From Anthostomella pinea (Eukaryota; Ascomycota; Sordariomycetes; Xylariales; Xylariaceae): 64,000 bases of DNA. The DNA lies in NCBI GenBank assembly GCA_963556695.1, contig CAUWAG010000019.1:1-64000 (forward strand), in the 5' to 3' direction. The translations under genes and the position numbers were made by a program. Shown here piece after piece: positions 22,818 to 33,179 of this stretch. The notes below the pieces were generated by a model. That model made no database searches, was not told the DNA's origin, and worked only from the letters and a program-made list of their open reading frames with translations. Numbering within the stretch: the stretch's first letter is position 1; each line of letters opens with the position of its first letter.

Positions 22818-23428
22818 ATAGCGGAAATTGCAATAGTAATAAGGATGGATAAGGGCTGTAATAAGAAATATATTAATGTTATAATAGCTGGAGTAATAAG
22901 GGCTTTAAAAGTTAGTACAGTGGTCGTTTTAAGGGATAAATTCTCAATATTATATACAACATATTAACTTTAAATAAATTGTATCAAAGTAGGTAGTTAT
23001 TACGGCTAAATATATATGAAATTTTCCTTTGTTATTATACATGTTTAGTAGTTATAAAAGCAGGGCTTAGGGTTATAAAACCATTAGCTAGATAATAGAA
23101 GATTATAGAACCAGCACAGCTACCCTGTACAGATTCCGTGATCCTTTGATCCCTCTATTCTTTCTATTAGACGAAAGCAGTAGCTACCCTGAAAACGGGT
23201 GCTGCATTCATCCAACAGTAAGGGAGCACAACGTCTAGGGACTGGGATTCTTGATGCGTCTCCTGAGAAGACTTGCTCCTTGTCGCTAGATGGATAGCAG
23301 ATATTAAATTGTCCTTGTCATGGCTAAGAACACAGCTGGATGTAATGATATAGTGTACTGTGCGTGGCAGCACAAATCTATCTTACTCTCAGAAGAAAAC
23401 AAGTGTTTAGACGCCTATGCCAATGGTA
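22818..23428. other. Intergenic sequence between two DNA transposons
   Basis: The first 250 bases are TA-rich like the sequence left of the pogo element, consistent with insertion into one RIP-like block. From about 23,100 composition becomes normal but no gene is recognisable. Confidence 0.4.
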
Positions 23429-24750
23429 AACTGGGTGGACAAAAGTCTCCGCCCAACCTACCACAATCTCCTTCAGATCAAAACAACGCGTCAATCACCC
23501 TTCAACTTTACCACTCTCTCAACACCACAATTAATAATGGATTTACGATCTTTTAGAGATGAATTGAACAGTAACCACGTCGCTAACAGCGAATTCACTT
23601 CAGAAGCTTGCTTGGCAATTGTAGTGGCGCGACTTGACGACAGGACGCGCAGGGATGTTGTAACCAGGTTCAAAACAAAGCGCCTGAAACCTATCTCTGA
23701 CATCACTACTAACTTTGAGGCTACCTCCACACTGAAATCTGCCCTAAGGAGTGGTCACCCACCCGTTTTGAACACTCGTGAACGCGCTCGTGTGATTGAG
23801 AAGGCAAGAGAGCTCCTCCAGGCGACGTGGCAGAAGATCCGAAATGAAGCCCAAATTTTGTGCTCTCACAAGACTATCAAGAGGATATATCACGCACGCG
23901 GCCTCCAGAAGTGGCGCGCAGCAAAGCGAACCAAGCTCACAGATAAGGACGCTTAAAAGAGGCTCGCTTTCGCCAATTATTACAGCACACTAGAGCACCT
24001 GGAGGAGTTATTGCGAGCCATGTTCTTAGACAAATGTACGGTCCAAAACTCATCCAATAATCTAGGCGATTGGGCCATCCGATTCTCTTCAAAGCAGTAC
24101 CGTTATGATCTTGTATTTCGATAATGGCGTGGTCTATGATCTGGCTACGTGGTGGAGAAGGAGGACTAGGCAAATTGGTCTTCTGCCCACTCAATCCGGA
24201 TGCTCCGCGCGGAGGAGTATCCACAGAGTCATATAAATGGGTTTTTGAGGAAGCCCTGCTTCCGTTTTACGAGGCTAGAGATTCTTTTGTTCAAGATAAC
24301 GCGAAAATTCACCTTACTAGCGGTGTTCCGGAATGGATAGAGGAGAACGGTATCCACTGTATCGACTGGCCTCCTCACAGCCCCGATATGAACCTAATTG
24401 AGCACATTTGGCGACTTCTGAAGAAGAAAATACGTGAAATTGAGCCTGAATTTTCCGAATTGAAGGACAATATCCCCTATTATTGCTACATACACGAGTT
24501 AATTGAGCAGGCGTGGTCAGAGATCGATCCGGAGCAAGTTCGGGTCTTAATAGAGTCACTTGAGGACCGAATGGCTGCAGTGAGGCGCGCTGGTGGTTGG
24601 TATACATACTATTGACTTAGCTATTAAATATAATTTATTTGAGAATTTTATCACCACAATTGTGTGCATTGTGGTTCAATTAAATTGGAGGGCGCAGTAG
24701 ATGGAAGGGGTAAAAATGGGGATTGGGCGGAGACTTTTGTCCACGGATTG
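23429..24750 (+). mobile_element. Tc1/mariner-type transposon with TIRs and TA duplication
   Basis: A 1,322-base element bounded by TA (23427-23428 and 24751-24752). Both ends share GTGGACAAAAGTCTCCGCCC as inverted repeats (23435-23456 and 24723-24744); the outermost six bases differ between ends. Size, target site and transposase type are those of a Tc1-like element. It is broken inside (see transposase). Confidence 0.9.
23537..24615 (+). pseudogene. Tc1/mariner DDE transposase, broken
   Basis: The start is MDLRSFRDELNSNHVANSEF at 23537. An N-terminal HTH pair follows (LKSALRSGHPPVLNTRERAR is the linker typical of Tc1-like proteins), and the frame stops at 23954-23956. The same frame continues as KRLAFANYYSTLEHLEELLR and FLDKCTVQ, matching the first catalytic aspartate block, with another stop near 24,122. 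After a frame change the rest is open from 24124: VQDNAKIHLTS holds the second aspartate, and WPPHSPDMNLIEHIWRLLKK holds the third acidic block. Two breaks make the protein inactive. Confidence 0.85.
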
Positions 24751-24752
24751 TA

Positions 24753-25408
24753 GCTGATCTAGATACACCCAAGATCCCGCAACAACTAGCAGTTGAATGC
24801 AGTCAATGAAGAAACATTCGTAGTAAATTCCCGCAGACCAAAAAAGGGAGACTGCTACCAAAGAGCCAGCTCATTGACCATCGCATAGAGAATGATAACA
24901 GATCTAGTAGAGCTTGCCTGCCACTGGCAATGAATAGTAAGACCAAAGAGGATAGACTCGTAGTTATGTGGCTTGCGATCCTGTCGGGTAGAAGTAACTG
25001 GTGATAGACCATGATAGGTCCATGCTTGGTTGGCTGGCAGAGGTAGCAGAAAACCATTCATAGCCACCTATGCCATTAGCTACACCACAAGCACGTTTTT
25101 AGTGGAGTTTCTATTACCTTTCGTTTTTAACGCTTCATAACTATATAAAAGAAATTAGATGAGTATTAACGTGCACATGCATGTGTAAAGAATTGCTTGC
25201 TCATTTAATTAGTACCAAGTGTTGGTAATGTAAGGATGTTATGTACTGAGGTATCTAGATTGAAAGCTATGTATGGTTTTCTGCTATCTCTGCTAGGTTG
25301 TTTGACTCGTGCCAAGCTCCTGGTGTGGGTTTCAGCGGCACGGCCCGTCCCGGTTCGTCCCAGACCGTTGGGATATAGGCTGATCAATCAGTAGGCAATT
25401 TAAAGGGC
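24753..25408. other. Intergenic sequence with an unassigned ORF fragment
   Basis: A minus-strand frame at 24855-25067 (starting MAMNGFLLPLPANQAWTYHG) continues, after a frame change, toward the Tc1 element insertion point. It could be the remnant of a gene or retroelement disrupted by that insertion, but no family is recognisable. Confidence 0.3.
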
Positions 25409-25756
25409 CAGTCCCACCACCTCTAGGGTTCAGTCCCACCACCTCCAGGGATAGGTCCCACCACTCAAGATTCAGAGTCTTGCAAGTGCAGACAGATTCA
25501 AAAGCATAATCGACATGTATACACGGCGATTACAATATCGCTGCCCCCTCGCCCAGTCAAGGGCCGTTGCTATACGGAACGGACGAGTGGAAAAACACCT
25601 CTGCGTCTGCGTCGCGACCTTGCAACGTCAGTTACGTACCCATAACAAGCGGTCCTGCCACCTCCAGTGATCAGTCCCACCACCTCCAGGGATGAGTCCC
25701 ATCGCCTACAGGGGTGAATGAGGTGGTGGGACCGAACCCTGGAGGTGGTGGGACCG
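25409..25756. mobile_element. MITE-like element with 37-bp inverted ends
   Basis: The first 37 bases (25409-25445) and the reverse complement of the last 37 (25720-25756) match at about 34 positions; both contain two units of the core GTCCCACCACCTC. Extra direct copies of the same core lie inside (near 25,457, 25,670 and 25,695). No ORF is present. The 348-base length and inverted ends suggest a nonautonomous element, but no clear target duplication is seen. Confidence 0.6.
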
Positions 25757-26429
25757 TGACATAATACTGGGCCCTGGCGTAATTATCCCCTAGAGGTGCC
25801 TGAGGATATGGCGATGTTACATATAAAGAAGGGCCGCTTAGTGATGCTTACTCCTTGTCGTAATAAAGCGACTATGTACCACTACGTATTGCTTTAAAGC
25901 CAGAGCCTATGGTCGATCTGCCAAGAGAACGCTCTGTGCCGGTCTGTCACGGTTCCATCTGCTATATAGGTGGATGCAGACGGTCAAGAGCTCGGCTTGA
26001 TAACGTTATACTTTTGCCTAGTAGTGTGGTGGTCATAGTGCTGCATTCCTGTGCCGTCACACGGTCACCATGCGAAAGCGAGAATTATAGATGGTAAGTT
26101 TTCCAGGAGAGAGATGGAGCTAGATTATTAAGGTAGTTTGGCCGGGGATAAGGAGAAGAGAGGCAAGACAAGAACAAGTTCTAAGGAAAGGGATAAAGAG
26201 GATATACTTACGGCATAAGCTTCAAATCAAACCCGCCGAATCCCCCTATGCCATCATATCTCTATTCACAGGCCACATTCCAGTCATTACGGGACGGGAC
26301 ATAAGTCATCACGGGATATCAGTCATCAGACTCATCACGGGAGTGCTCATGAACCAGCATGTCACAACCCTCCTGCACACCTCAATCCAGGGGGCATCAG
26401 ATACCCAGCGGGAGCTCTAGATAGCCCCC
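25757..26429. other. Intergenic sequence, no supported gene
   Basis: Normal composition. A minisatellite-like CATCACGGGA motif recurs near 26,290-26,342 (three or four degenerate copies). No frame with family resemblance. Confidence 0.35.
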
Positions 26430-26936
26430 TCACTTCGTGAACCTCCGCACCGCGCCCTGCGGCGCACCCTGCGGCAGGACCCGCGGCCGAGACGTGCACA
26501 GGGCCAGGTACGGATACGCCGCCTCCCACGGCCCCGTCGGAACGCGCACGTGGTGCCATTGCAGCACCGTCTGCCGCCGCCCGAGACGGTCGTCCGACGA
26601 GACGGGCTTACCGTCCACGCTCAGGAACCACCACGTGTCGCCGATCTTCCAGATTCGGGCCACCAGCCCATCCGCCAGCTTGTCGCTGTCGTTGCCAAAA
26701 CGCTCCTCCCGTCTTGTTGGGTCCAGGTAGACATTATCTTGCCTAGCAAGCTCGCGCAGCTCCGTCTCCCTCAGGTGCTCGGCGTTAGCCGCTCGTTGGC
26801 GCAGGTCAGCAATGTGCGCAATGTAGGCCTCCGTCTCGGCCTGCTGGATGGCAATGGTGTTTGCTCGCCTTCGGCGCACCGAGCCGACGAGCCTGCCCAA
26901 GGTGGCCATGGGGTTAAACTTATTCTCTGAAGGCAT
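26430..26936 (-). CDS. Hypothetical protein, 168 residues
   Basis: The minus-strand frame is open further upstream, but the best start is the ATG at 26936 (MPSENKFNPMATLGRLVGSV), which leaves the coding-like, GC-rich part. A basic segment RRRRANTIAIQQAETEAY leads into a predicted coiled helix (LRQRAANAEHLRETELRELA). A tryptophan-rich part follows (RIWKIGDTWWFLSVDGKP, VLQWHHVRVPTGPWEAAYPY), which may be a small folded domain. I do not recognise the family. Codon composition resembles the host genes further right. No intron is needed. It stands alone between the MITE-like element and poorly coding DNA. Confidence 0.5.
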   Translation of the reverse strand: MPSENKFNPMATLGRLVGSVRRRRANTIAIQQAETEAYIAHIADLRQRAANAEHLRETELRELARQDNVYLDPTRREERFGNDSDKLADGLVARIWKIGDTWWFLSVDGKPVSSDDRLGRRQTVLQWHHVRVPTGPWEAAYPYLALCTSRPRVLPQGAPQGAVRRFTK

Positions 26937-27921
26937 TGCGAATGTCGGTTTTGTCGTGTTGTTATTGTGTGGTGGTGCTATTGTTGTTGTTGGGTTGTAA
27001 GAAGATCCTTTGATGAGGATTTTTGTCCAGTATCTGCTGATAAGCTTGCCGAATTCAAAGCACCATTGGGGATACCGATAAAGGACTTTATACCCCCCAT
27101 ATCCGAAGTGTATCAAAGGTGTCTGTTCCGTCTCCGTGGCGGAAACAAGGCTGGTGTTCGAAAACATGGCTATTGTCCATGAGCGGTGGACTAACCTGGG
27201 TGTTGTCCGGGACGGCAGCTTTGTCCACGAGGTTGGTGGCGCTGATGCTGTGTCGATATGTGCGCGAACAGTCGGCATGTTTGCTTGTAAAGCTCTTGGT
27301 TCGCGGGGTGTGGCGTGTTCATCTGGGGGGCTGAGTCTGCGATGAAACAAATCCTTTCATTCCTGCGTCGTATGAGCGGCCTATCATTGTAGTGGTATGC
27401 ATTCGGATGGCCGATCAGGCTGCTTAGATGCGCCGTCACAATGCCACTCGGCGCTGTTGCCAAGCTTGCTGACTCTACCATTCCCATGTGTTGATATGAG
27501 CAAAGTGCCCATCTGCTGCTAAAGGGCCTCTCTTGTGAAGTTACCACATAAGCCAGGATGTCCGCAACCTTGTGTTAAGAGTTGAGGTTTCTGAGGTGTC
27601 TTCAACTTGAACAATGAACTTTTTCACTTGCTGGCATGCCTTGGGTCAACGTGTAATAACAATATTCTTTATGAGGACTCGACAACGCAAACTTATTCAG
27701 TCATCCTTTGTTATGTGCCTTGAGCTCGAGGAGTGGTGTCACTGGTGTGAACACTCCCAGTGCTTTGACAAAGGACAGAGGAACATTGTTCTAGAGCCTC
27801 CAAGGATAAGGCTCACAAGCTTTACGAGTAGTGAGATATGTGCTCCACCACGCAAGGGAGGACGACTAGGTACAAAGACATGGGGGTTTCCATACACCCC
27901 TGCATGGCAGAGATACTTTGT
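26937..27921. other. Intergenic sequence, no supported gene
   Basis: Overlapping short frames exist on both strands, but none shows a domain, a good start context or consistent coding composition. The upstream part probably holds the promoter and leader of the minus-strand hypothetical gene. Confidence 0.35.
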
Positions 27922-28215
27922 TTACTTGACTCGAGGATGAAAGGGGTTGCCTCGTTCAACGCTGCGACAACCACCATAGGGCCGTTTGGGCGGTTCCTTC
28001 GGAAGGTCGTATGGACCGTCTGCGGCGCCATGGCCTGATACAGTGGATTCCCTTACCGCAGTCGATACAGAGTTGAGAGTATTGTCATCTACTGCCTTTT
28101 CATTGGAGCTACTGTCGCTAAGGTTCTTTGTCTTCTCCTCGTAGTTGTCGTCGGCTTGTTCGGTGCCTTTTCCGCCATTGCCACCAGGATTATTAATAGC
28201 GTTATCTACCAACAT
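27922..28215 (-). CDS. Doubtful small hypothetical protein, 97 residues
   Basis: Minus-strand frame from ATG at 28215 (MLVDNAINNPGGNGGKGTEQ) to the stop at 27922. It is hydrophilic, acidic and serine/asparagine-rich, with a proline-rich end (DLPKEPPKRPYGG), so it would be largely disordered. The frame extends upstream to 28413, but that part looks less protein-like. No family recognised; it may be noncoding. Confidence 0.25.
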   Translation of the reverse strand: MLVDNAINNPGGNGGKGTEQADDNYEEKTKNLSDSSSNEKAVDDNTLNSVSTAVRESTVSGHGAADGPYDLPKEPPKRPYGGCRSVERGNPFHPRVK

Positions 28216-28413
28216 GATGTCGACAAAGAGAAGCTCGAGATTTTCTGGCCTTGTGGAGAACGAATAGTTTGGCTGTTGGGGATATGTATCGATGGGATAG
28301 GGGGAACAGGTCTGCACCGCAAGGTCTATATATACGTTTCGAGGGTGGTAGGTAGAATGGTATGTGGGTACATGCGGTGAAGACGGAGTCAACCAGTGCG
28401 AAGATTGGTTCAT

Positions 28414-29160
28414 ATGTGGTTATTCGTGTATTCAGTGCTGACTGTGTCGTTCTGAAAGTCTGTTATTGCGTCCAGTTGGCCCAAATGCCCTAATGGCCCC
28501 TGTTACAGTGCACTGCCACCTCCCTGACGCTACGGTGGCTTGTGTGCCATTCGACAGAGGGTAACTGATGATCTGTCTCGTCAACGGGAATCAGCGAGAA
28601 TCACTCTGAATCATCCAGTAGGAGTGGATTATCTGCCTTCTCGTGGCAATCTCAGGCGTAGCAGAGCAGTCGCAGTGGGCACTTGAACACCATCTATTTC
28701 CCAGCCTCCAAATTGAAGTTAACAAGTTGACTTAATGCCTCTAACAAAAGGAAAAGGTAGATTATGGGTATTAGCACCTGCAAATAAAGAAACTTTTGAT
28801 TGTGGATAATTTGTGGCGTTTTATCCTGTTAAACTTTGCGTACAAAAACGGGGTCTCTGCTTTGTTGTATTCTAGGGCATTAGGTTTGGCTCTTTCCTTG
28901 CGGTCAAAGAGCTTAACAATTGAACGAAATTTGAAATAGCAGTCTCGGACTCATTTGACGTTTGCCTTGCCGACTTCGAGACGCTGATACTCGATGCCTT
29001 GTTGGCGGGGCATGAATTCTCTGCCTCTGGGTCCCACAGCAACGGCGATGCTAGGTATAAAATTTGGCCAGTCAGTACCGCAACCTCCTGATTGCTTGAG
29101 AAACATGTGTCAATTGCAAGTCCTGCAATCCAGCTTCGACCACTTGGCATCGCCGTCACC
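28414..29160. other. Intergenic sequence upstream of the SANT-like gene
   Basis: No supported gene. It should include the promoter of the gene starting at 29161. Confidence 0.35.
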
Positions 29161-30458
29161 ATGAAGGATTCTGACTTGACTGACGCGGAAGAGCGCGATC
29201 TGCTTGTCGCGCGTGAGTTTAAAGTGAAACGTCCGGGCTAGTTTGTAACAACGCTGATCAAGCATCCCAGTCATCCGAGTGAACAAGATCGATCTCAAGA
29301 CTCTGAAATGGGACAAAATCCCTGGGTGTCTTCAAGATGAAGGCCATCCCAACCGCTCTCTCGATGAATACAAGTAAGTCGATCTTCGTACGAAGGCCTG
29401 CCCTAATGAAAGTGGCTGACTTGAGCCTTAGACGAAGAATCAATCAGATCTTTAGACGGAACGATAAAGCTTTGAAGTTGGAAGACGGTAGCGACGCCGA
29501 CAAGAATCCTGACGACCATCACAAGATAACGACTGCGTCCGAGTCAAAGGCTGTCATCAAGGATTCAGGCTCCACAGCCAAGGCTGCTCTCCGACCCTTC
29601 TCTCATCCTCAAGCCTCGAAGGCGCCGTCCACTCTTAAGTCCGGTCTTGTCTCTACGCCTCGCAAGAACACCGACGCGTCTCGTAAGAATGCCGACGCGC
29701 CTCCCAACATTGAGTCCGCGGCTCGATCCATACCAGAAGGCAACTACACGGCTCGTAGAACACCCTCCAAGGGAACCAAAGACGCCGTCCCTCCCAACAA
29801 GAAGCCCGCGGCTAGATCTATACCAGAAGGTAATTACACGGCTCGTAGGACAGCCCCCAAGGGACCCAGAGACGCCGTTCAGACTGCATCGCAAGCTAGC
29901 ATTGCACCCGACGTGACGAAAAAGTCATCACCTGCATCAAAGGCTCCCCAGAGCCCTACGAGACGCTCCAGAAGCCCAAAGTCCGAGGCACTCACACCCG
30001 AACGATCTGCAAAGAAGCCCCGACGTGCCCTCTCAACCCCCAGAAAACCGGCCACACCTATAGGTGGACCGCGAGACGATAGCTCACAGAAGCGCAACAA
30101 GCCCACCCCGTCACCGTTGCTGCGCAAGACTCCCAGCGGCCACTACAAGGGCGTGATGGACCTTTCACCGCACAGTCCACTCACCGGGCATGGCTCTTTC
30201 TCTAAGCGCGATCCGAACACTCCCACTCGCCCTCGAAAGGAAACAATGTCTCGAGAGGACGCAGAAAAGGCTCGTATGACGCTGCCGTCGTCCCGACCCG
30301 TCTTAGCGACTGCTCCGAACAAGACGAGCGTCAATGAGTTCATTCCGGCCAACAGCAACGATGTGGATGGCTTCGTCAAGCCTGGGCAGCGTTCAAACCG
30401 CTATGTGTCTCCTAAAAAGGAGAAGGGCCCTGGACCTTCAGGTGCAGCGACGGAGTGA
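29161..30458 (+). CDS. SANT/Myb-like N-terminal domain protein with basic repetitive tail, three exons
   Basis: Exons are 29161-29212, 29271-29373 and 29432-30458, separated by two 58-base introns: GTGAGT...CCCAG and GTAAGT...CTTAG, the second with branch site GGCTGAC. Joined length is 393 residues. The start has a good context (GTCACCATGA). The first two exons encode LTDAEERDLLVALIRVNKID, then LKTLKWDKIPGCLQDEGHPN and LDEYKRRINQIFRRN, a tryptophan-containing helical region reminiscent of fungal SANT/Myb-like DNA-binding domains (a resemblance only). The rest is disordered, rich in K, R, S, P and T, and contains two copies of AARSIPEGNYTARRT about 40 residues apart. A nuclear role is likely but inferred. 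Without the introns only the third exon would be noticed. Confidence 0.6.
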
Positions 30459-31112
30459 AAGTAATGTGTCAGGGACAAAAAGCATTTCTAGATGCGGGTT
30501 GGAATATTCCCTTATCGCATATTAAAGGCACTGCGTTGTTATTGCTTCCTCTGCATGTTTCGTGTCTGCCATGCTCCGGATGACAGTTTTGGAACCAGGG
30601 CATGAAAATTGCCATGATAGCCAGTTCTCGATACGTCGAAGCGAGCAGCTTGGGCGTCTGCAGACTGGCCACCTGCTTTGCAGCATCTAGCTGGAAAAGT
30701 GGGCTGTTGGGCAGTATGCATTGCAATTCCCTGCAGGCCTGTCTTCGTCGCTACGGGTCTCCATGAGAGAGCATATATCCCTGGATTTGTAGTGCGGCCC
30801 TCATCGTGAGGTGAGCCTAGCCAGGTCTGTACCATCATAACGCTACAAAGAGCTGGGCATTCTGTATTTAGGGCAATTGCAATAACACTCTTTGTCATTG
30901 TGAGGAGTGTGCTCTTTCAGATATCTCTTTTCAGCAGTCTGTTTTGAAAGGGGGATTCCTGACAAAGACGTGACTCAACGAAATCCAGAAACTATTTCCA
31001 AAGTGCAGAGAGATGCTGAATATGCAAGCACCTATCAGTGTCAGCAAAACCAACTGCCCACAATAAGCCGTAAACGACTCATAGGTTACATTGACCGTGT
31101 TAGTCCGAAACA
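30459..31112. other. Intergenic sequence, no supported gene
   Basis: Short frames on both strands lack domains and coding character. Confidence 0.35.
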
Positions 31113-31904
31113 ATGTCTATGTCTAAAGAAGATGAAGACTATAAGCAAAAGCTCAGAAACTTCATGAGCAAGAACTATATAAAAAATGGTCCAGAGCATA
31201 CCAAAGAGCCAGAGCCGCGAGAGCTCAGCGTCGACGAACTGCGAGACTGGGTGATGCAAGGCTCGCCGCATCGCATACAGGGCATGAGAGACCTGGTGCC
31301 GACATTCAAGGGAGGTCCCGACGAGTCTCCCACCAATGACCTATGGTTTTTTTGCGGAATATCGACGCCGCCTTTTTGACTACGCACTTCCGGGCATCAA
31401 CGGAGGCCGCGTGGACTTGCAGTTCGATGTGTACGAATCCCCGTCGAATGACAACCATTTTGGCTCATGGGGATCCACGTATCCGATCGAGGGCCTCCCC
31501 GCCACGCCGAGCGCGTGCTCATCACCATCTACGGGGTCTACAACCGCAACATGGTCAAGCGAAAGGTCCTGCCCAAGAAGTTCATACTCAATACCCTGAT
31601 CCGTATGTACATTTTCAAGTCTCTTGTTGGCCCATATGGCCATGTCCTGGGCGCGGATTTCCTCTTCTAGCCTGTGTCAAAAGCCTTGCCCCCGAGACAC
31701 GCATTACGACTCCTTGTTTCTCGGCAAAACATATAAAAGGATCATTTACTGACTTTAATTTGCTTGCAGACGAGATGTCTACGCTTTCATCATGATATAC
31801 TGGGACAGAAGTATTCGGGAAAGCCTCAGATCTACGTAATTGATAGCGATCCTCATGGGCCGCTCTCCAAGGAGATTTTAAAATTATGGTTCCGAACAAC
31901 TTAA
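31113..31904 (+). pseudogene. Decayed gene of unknown function
   Basis: Three protein-like segments follow each other in three frames: MSMSKEDEDYKQKLRNFMSK to FKGGPDESPTNDLWFF (31113-31350), AEYRRRLFDYALPGINGGRV to SWGSTYPIEG (to about 31,490), and HAERVLITIYGVYNRNMVKR to FILNTLI (to about 31,602). The first shift falls at a run of seven T (31347-31353), the second in a C-rich tract near 31,490. A plausible intron follows (GTATGT at 31603 to CAG at 31769, with branch site TACTGAC), then an open stretch TRCLRFHHDILGQKYSGKPQ to 31904. No family is recognised. Frameshifts at simple runs could also be assembly errors; if so, this is an intact gene. Confidence 0.5.
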
Positions 31905-32214
31905 TCCACGTTAACGGGACCCCCTCGTTAAGTTGAATTGACAATGTTTACGATTTCGTCGTCGCTTCGTTAAGTTGAAGGTATTAACGAGAGGTGATAT
32001 CTTTAAAGATTGACATATTCGTAGGCTGATATAGGGTAGAGGGACTTTTTTCTAGGCTACCTTCTTTGGCGAGAATAAATCTTACAAAAAAATACCACTA
32101 ATAAGATTCGAACGTTTAAGCGTTTAAAAAAGCCGTATCTAGCCTTATATACTATTATCTATTGATAAATGTTTTTATAGAAATAAAATAATAATGGCGT
32201 AACTAGGATTCGAA

Positions 32215-32698
32215 TGTTACAAACCAACGAACAGTGCGGCCTGATAGCAGACCTAGAAGGGACGATTGGAAACAGATTGACCAGAGAGTGGGGTGCTGAT
32301 CAGTGGAGAGATCGGAGCAATGGAGCATCGGTACACAGATCACGCGACCAGCAGAGCCTGGGTCACGTGACTAAGAATTTGGTTCACTGGATCACCATGG
32401 TGATCCAGGGTGAGCCACCTAATCAGTGTGGGAGAGATTGGATATATAAGGACAGACATTCCCCAACCAGATAGATAGACAGTCTCTACCTCAGTGATCA
32501 ATATAAGCATCTTAGCCAACCCTAAGGTGGGGGAAATCTCCTGACGACTCAACTACGCAGTGAACCAAGTCTAGACCAAGCCCCAGCATCTGAGTGCCTT
32601 CCAGTTGACAGAAGCCTCTATCGTCCTTTGTGTTGACTTACCTCAGAACATAAACCCTATAGAACCCTTTAGCCTTATAGGTTAGACGGCTCGTCACA
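32215..32698 (+). repeat. Possible solo LTR
   Basis: A 484-base island of normal composition in TA-rich DNA begins TGTTAC and ends GTCACA, the end pattern of the LTRs at 34861 and 40501 (TGTCAC...GTGACA). It contains a TATA-like stretch GGATATATAAGGACAG. No matching target duplication is visible, so it may be mutated or the boundaries may be wrong. Confidence 0.4.
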
Positions 32699-33131
32699 AA
32701 ATAATACTATAATAGATTTTAACAATTTTACGCTATATTTAATGCTTTTTTTAATTTAAATACAAAATAAAAATACGGATCTTATTATAATTACTTTTAA
32801 AAAGTAGTAACGATATTGATTAATACCGTTACGCCTTATTGCGTATAGTTTTCAAACGTTATATGAAACACATGTTAATATAAAGAGTTAAAAATAGTTT
32901 CGGATTAATATATAAAGCTTCATAAGTAAAAACTATTAAGTTTTATCGTTATTGTCACGATTCCATAAATGTATTAAAAGGATACAGGGACCCTTATTGA
33001 CTATTAACGTATAACAAATTCTGGTTGAAGGAAAAGAAAGATCTGGAGATGCACCCGAATTGGTGGGCAGCTAGATATGGGCAGTCATCCCACACCAGAC
33101 CCACCAAGGCATGGATCAACCTGTCGTCCGA

Positions 33132-33179
33132 TCAGTCACGTGCTCAGTCACGTGCTCAGTCACGTGCTCAGTCACGTGA
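33132..33179. repeat. Four tandem copies of a 12-bp unit containing CACGTG
   Basis: The unit TCAGTCACGTGC repeats four times, the last ending A instead of C. Each unit holds the palindrome CACGTG, an E-box type site. It lies in a normal-composition island within TA-rich DNA, and a single related TCACGTGAC occurs in the possible solo LTR. Confidence 0.85.

Noticed and set aside
25409..25756. CRISPR array from the repeated GTCCCACCACCTC core
   Set aside because: Spacing is irregular, copies occur in both orientations, and the context is a fungal nuclear genome.
26437..27350. Overlapping plus- and minus-strand frames around the 26.4-27.3 kb hypothetical gene, including the longer 306-residue version
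   Set aside because: Upstream part lacks coding character; plus-strand frames mirror the minus-strand gene.
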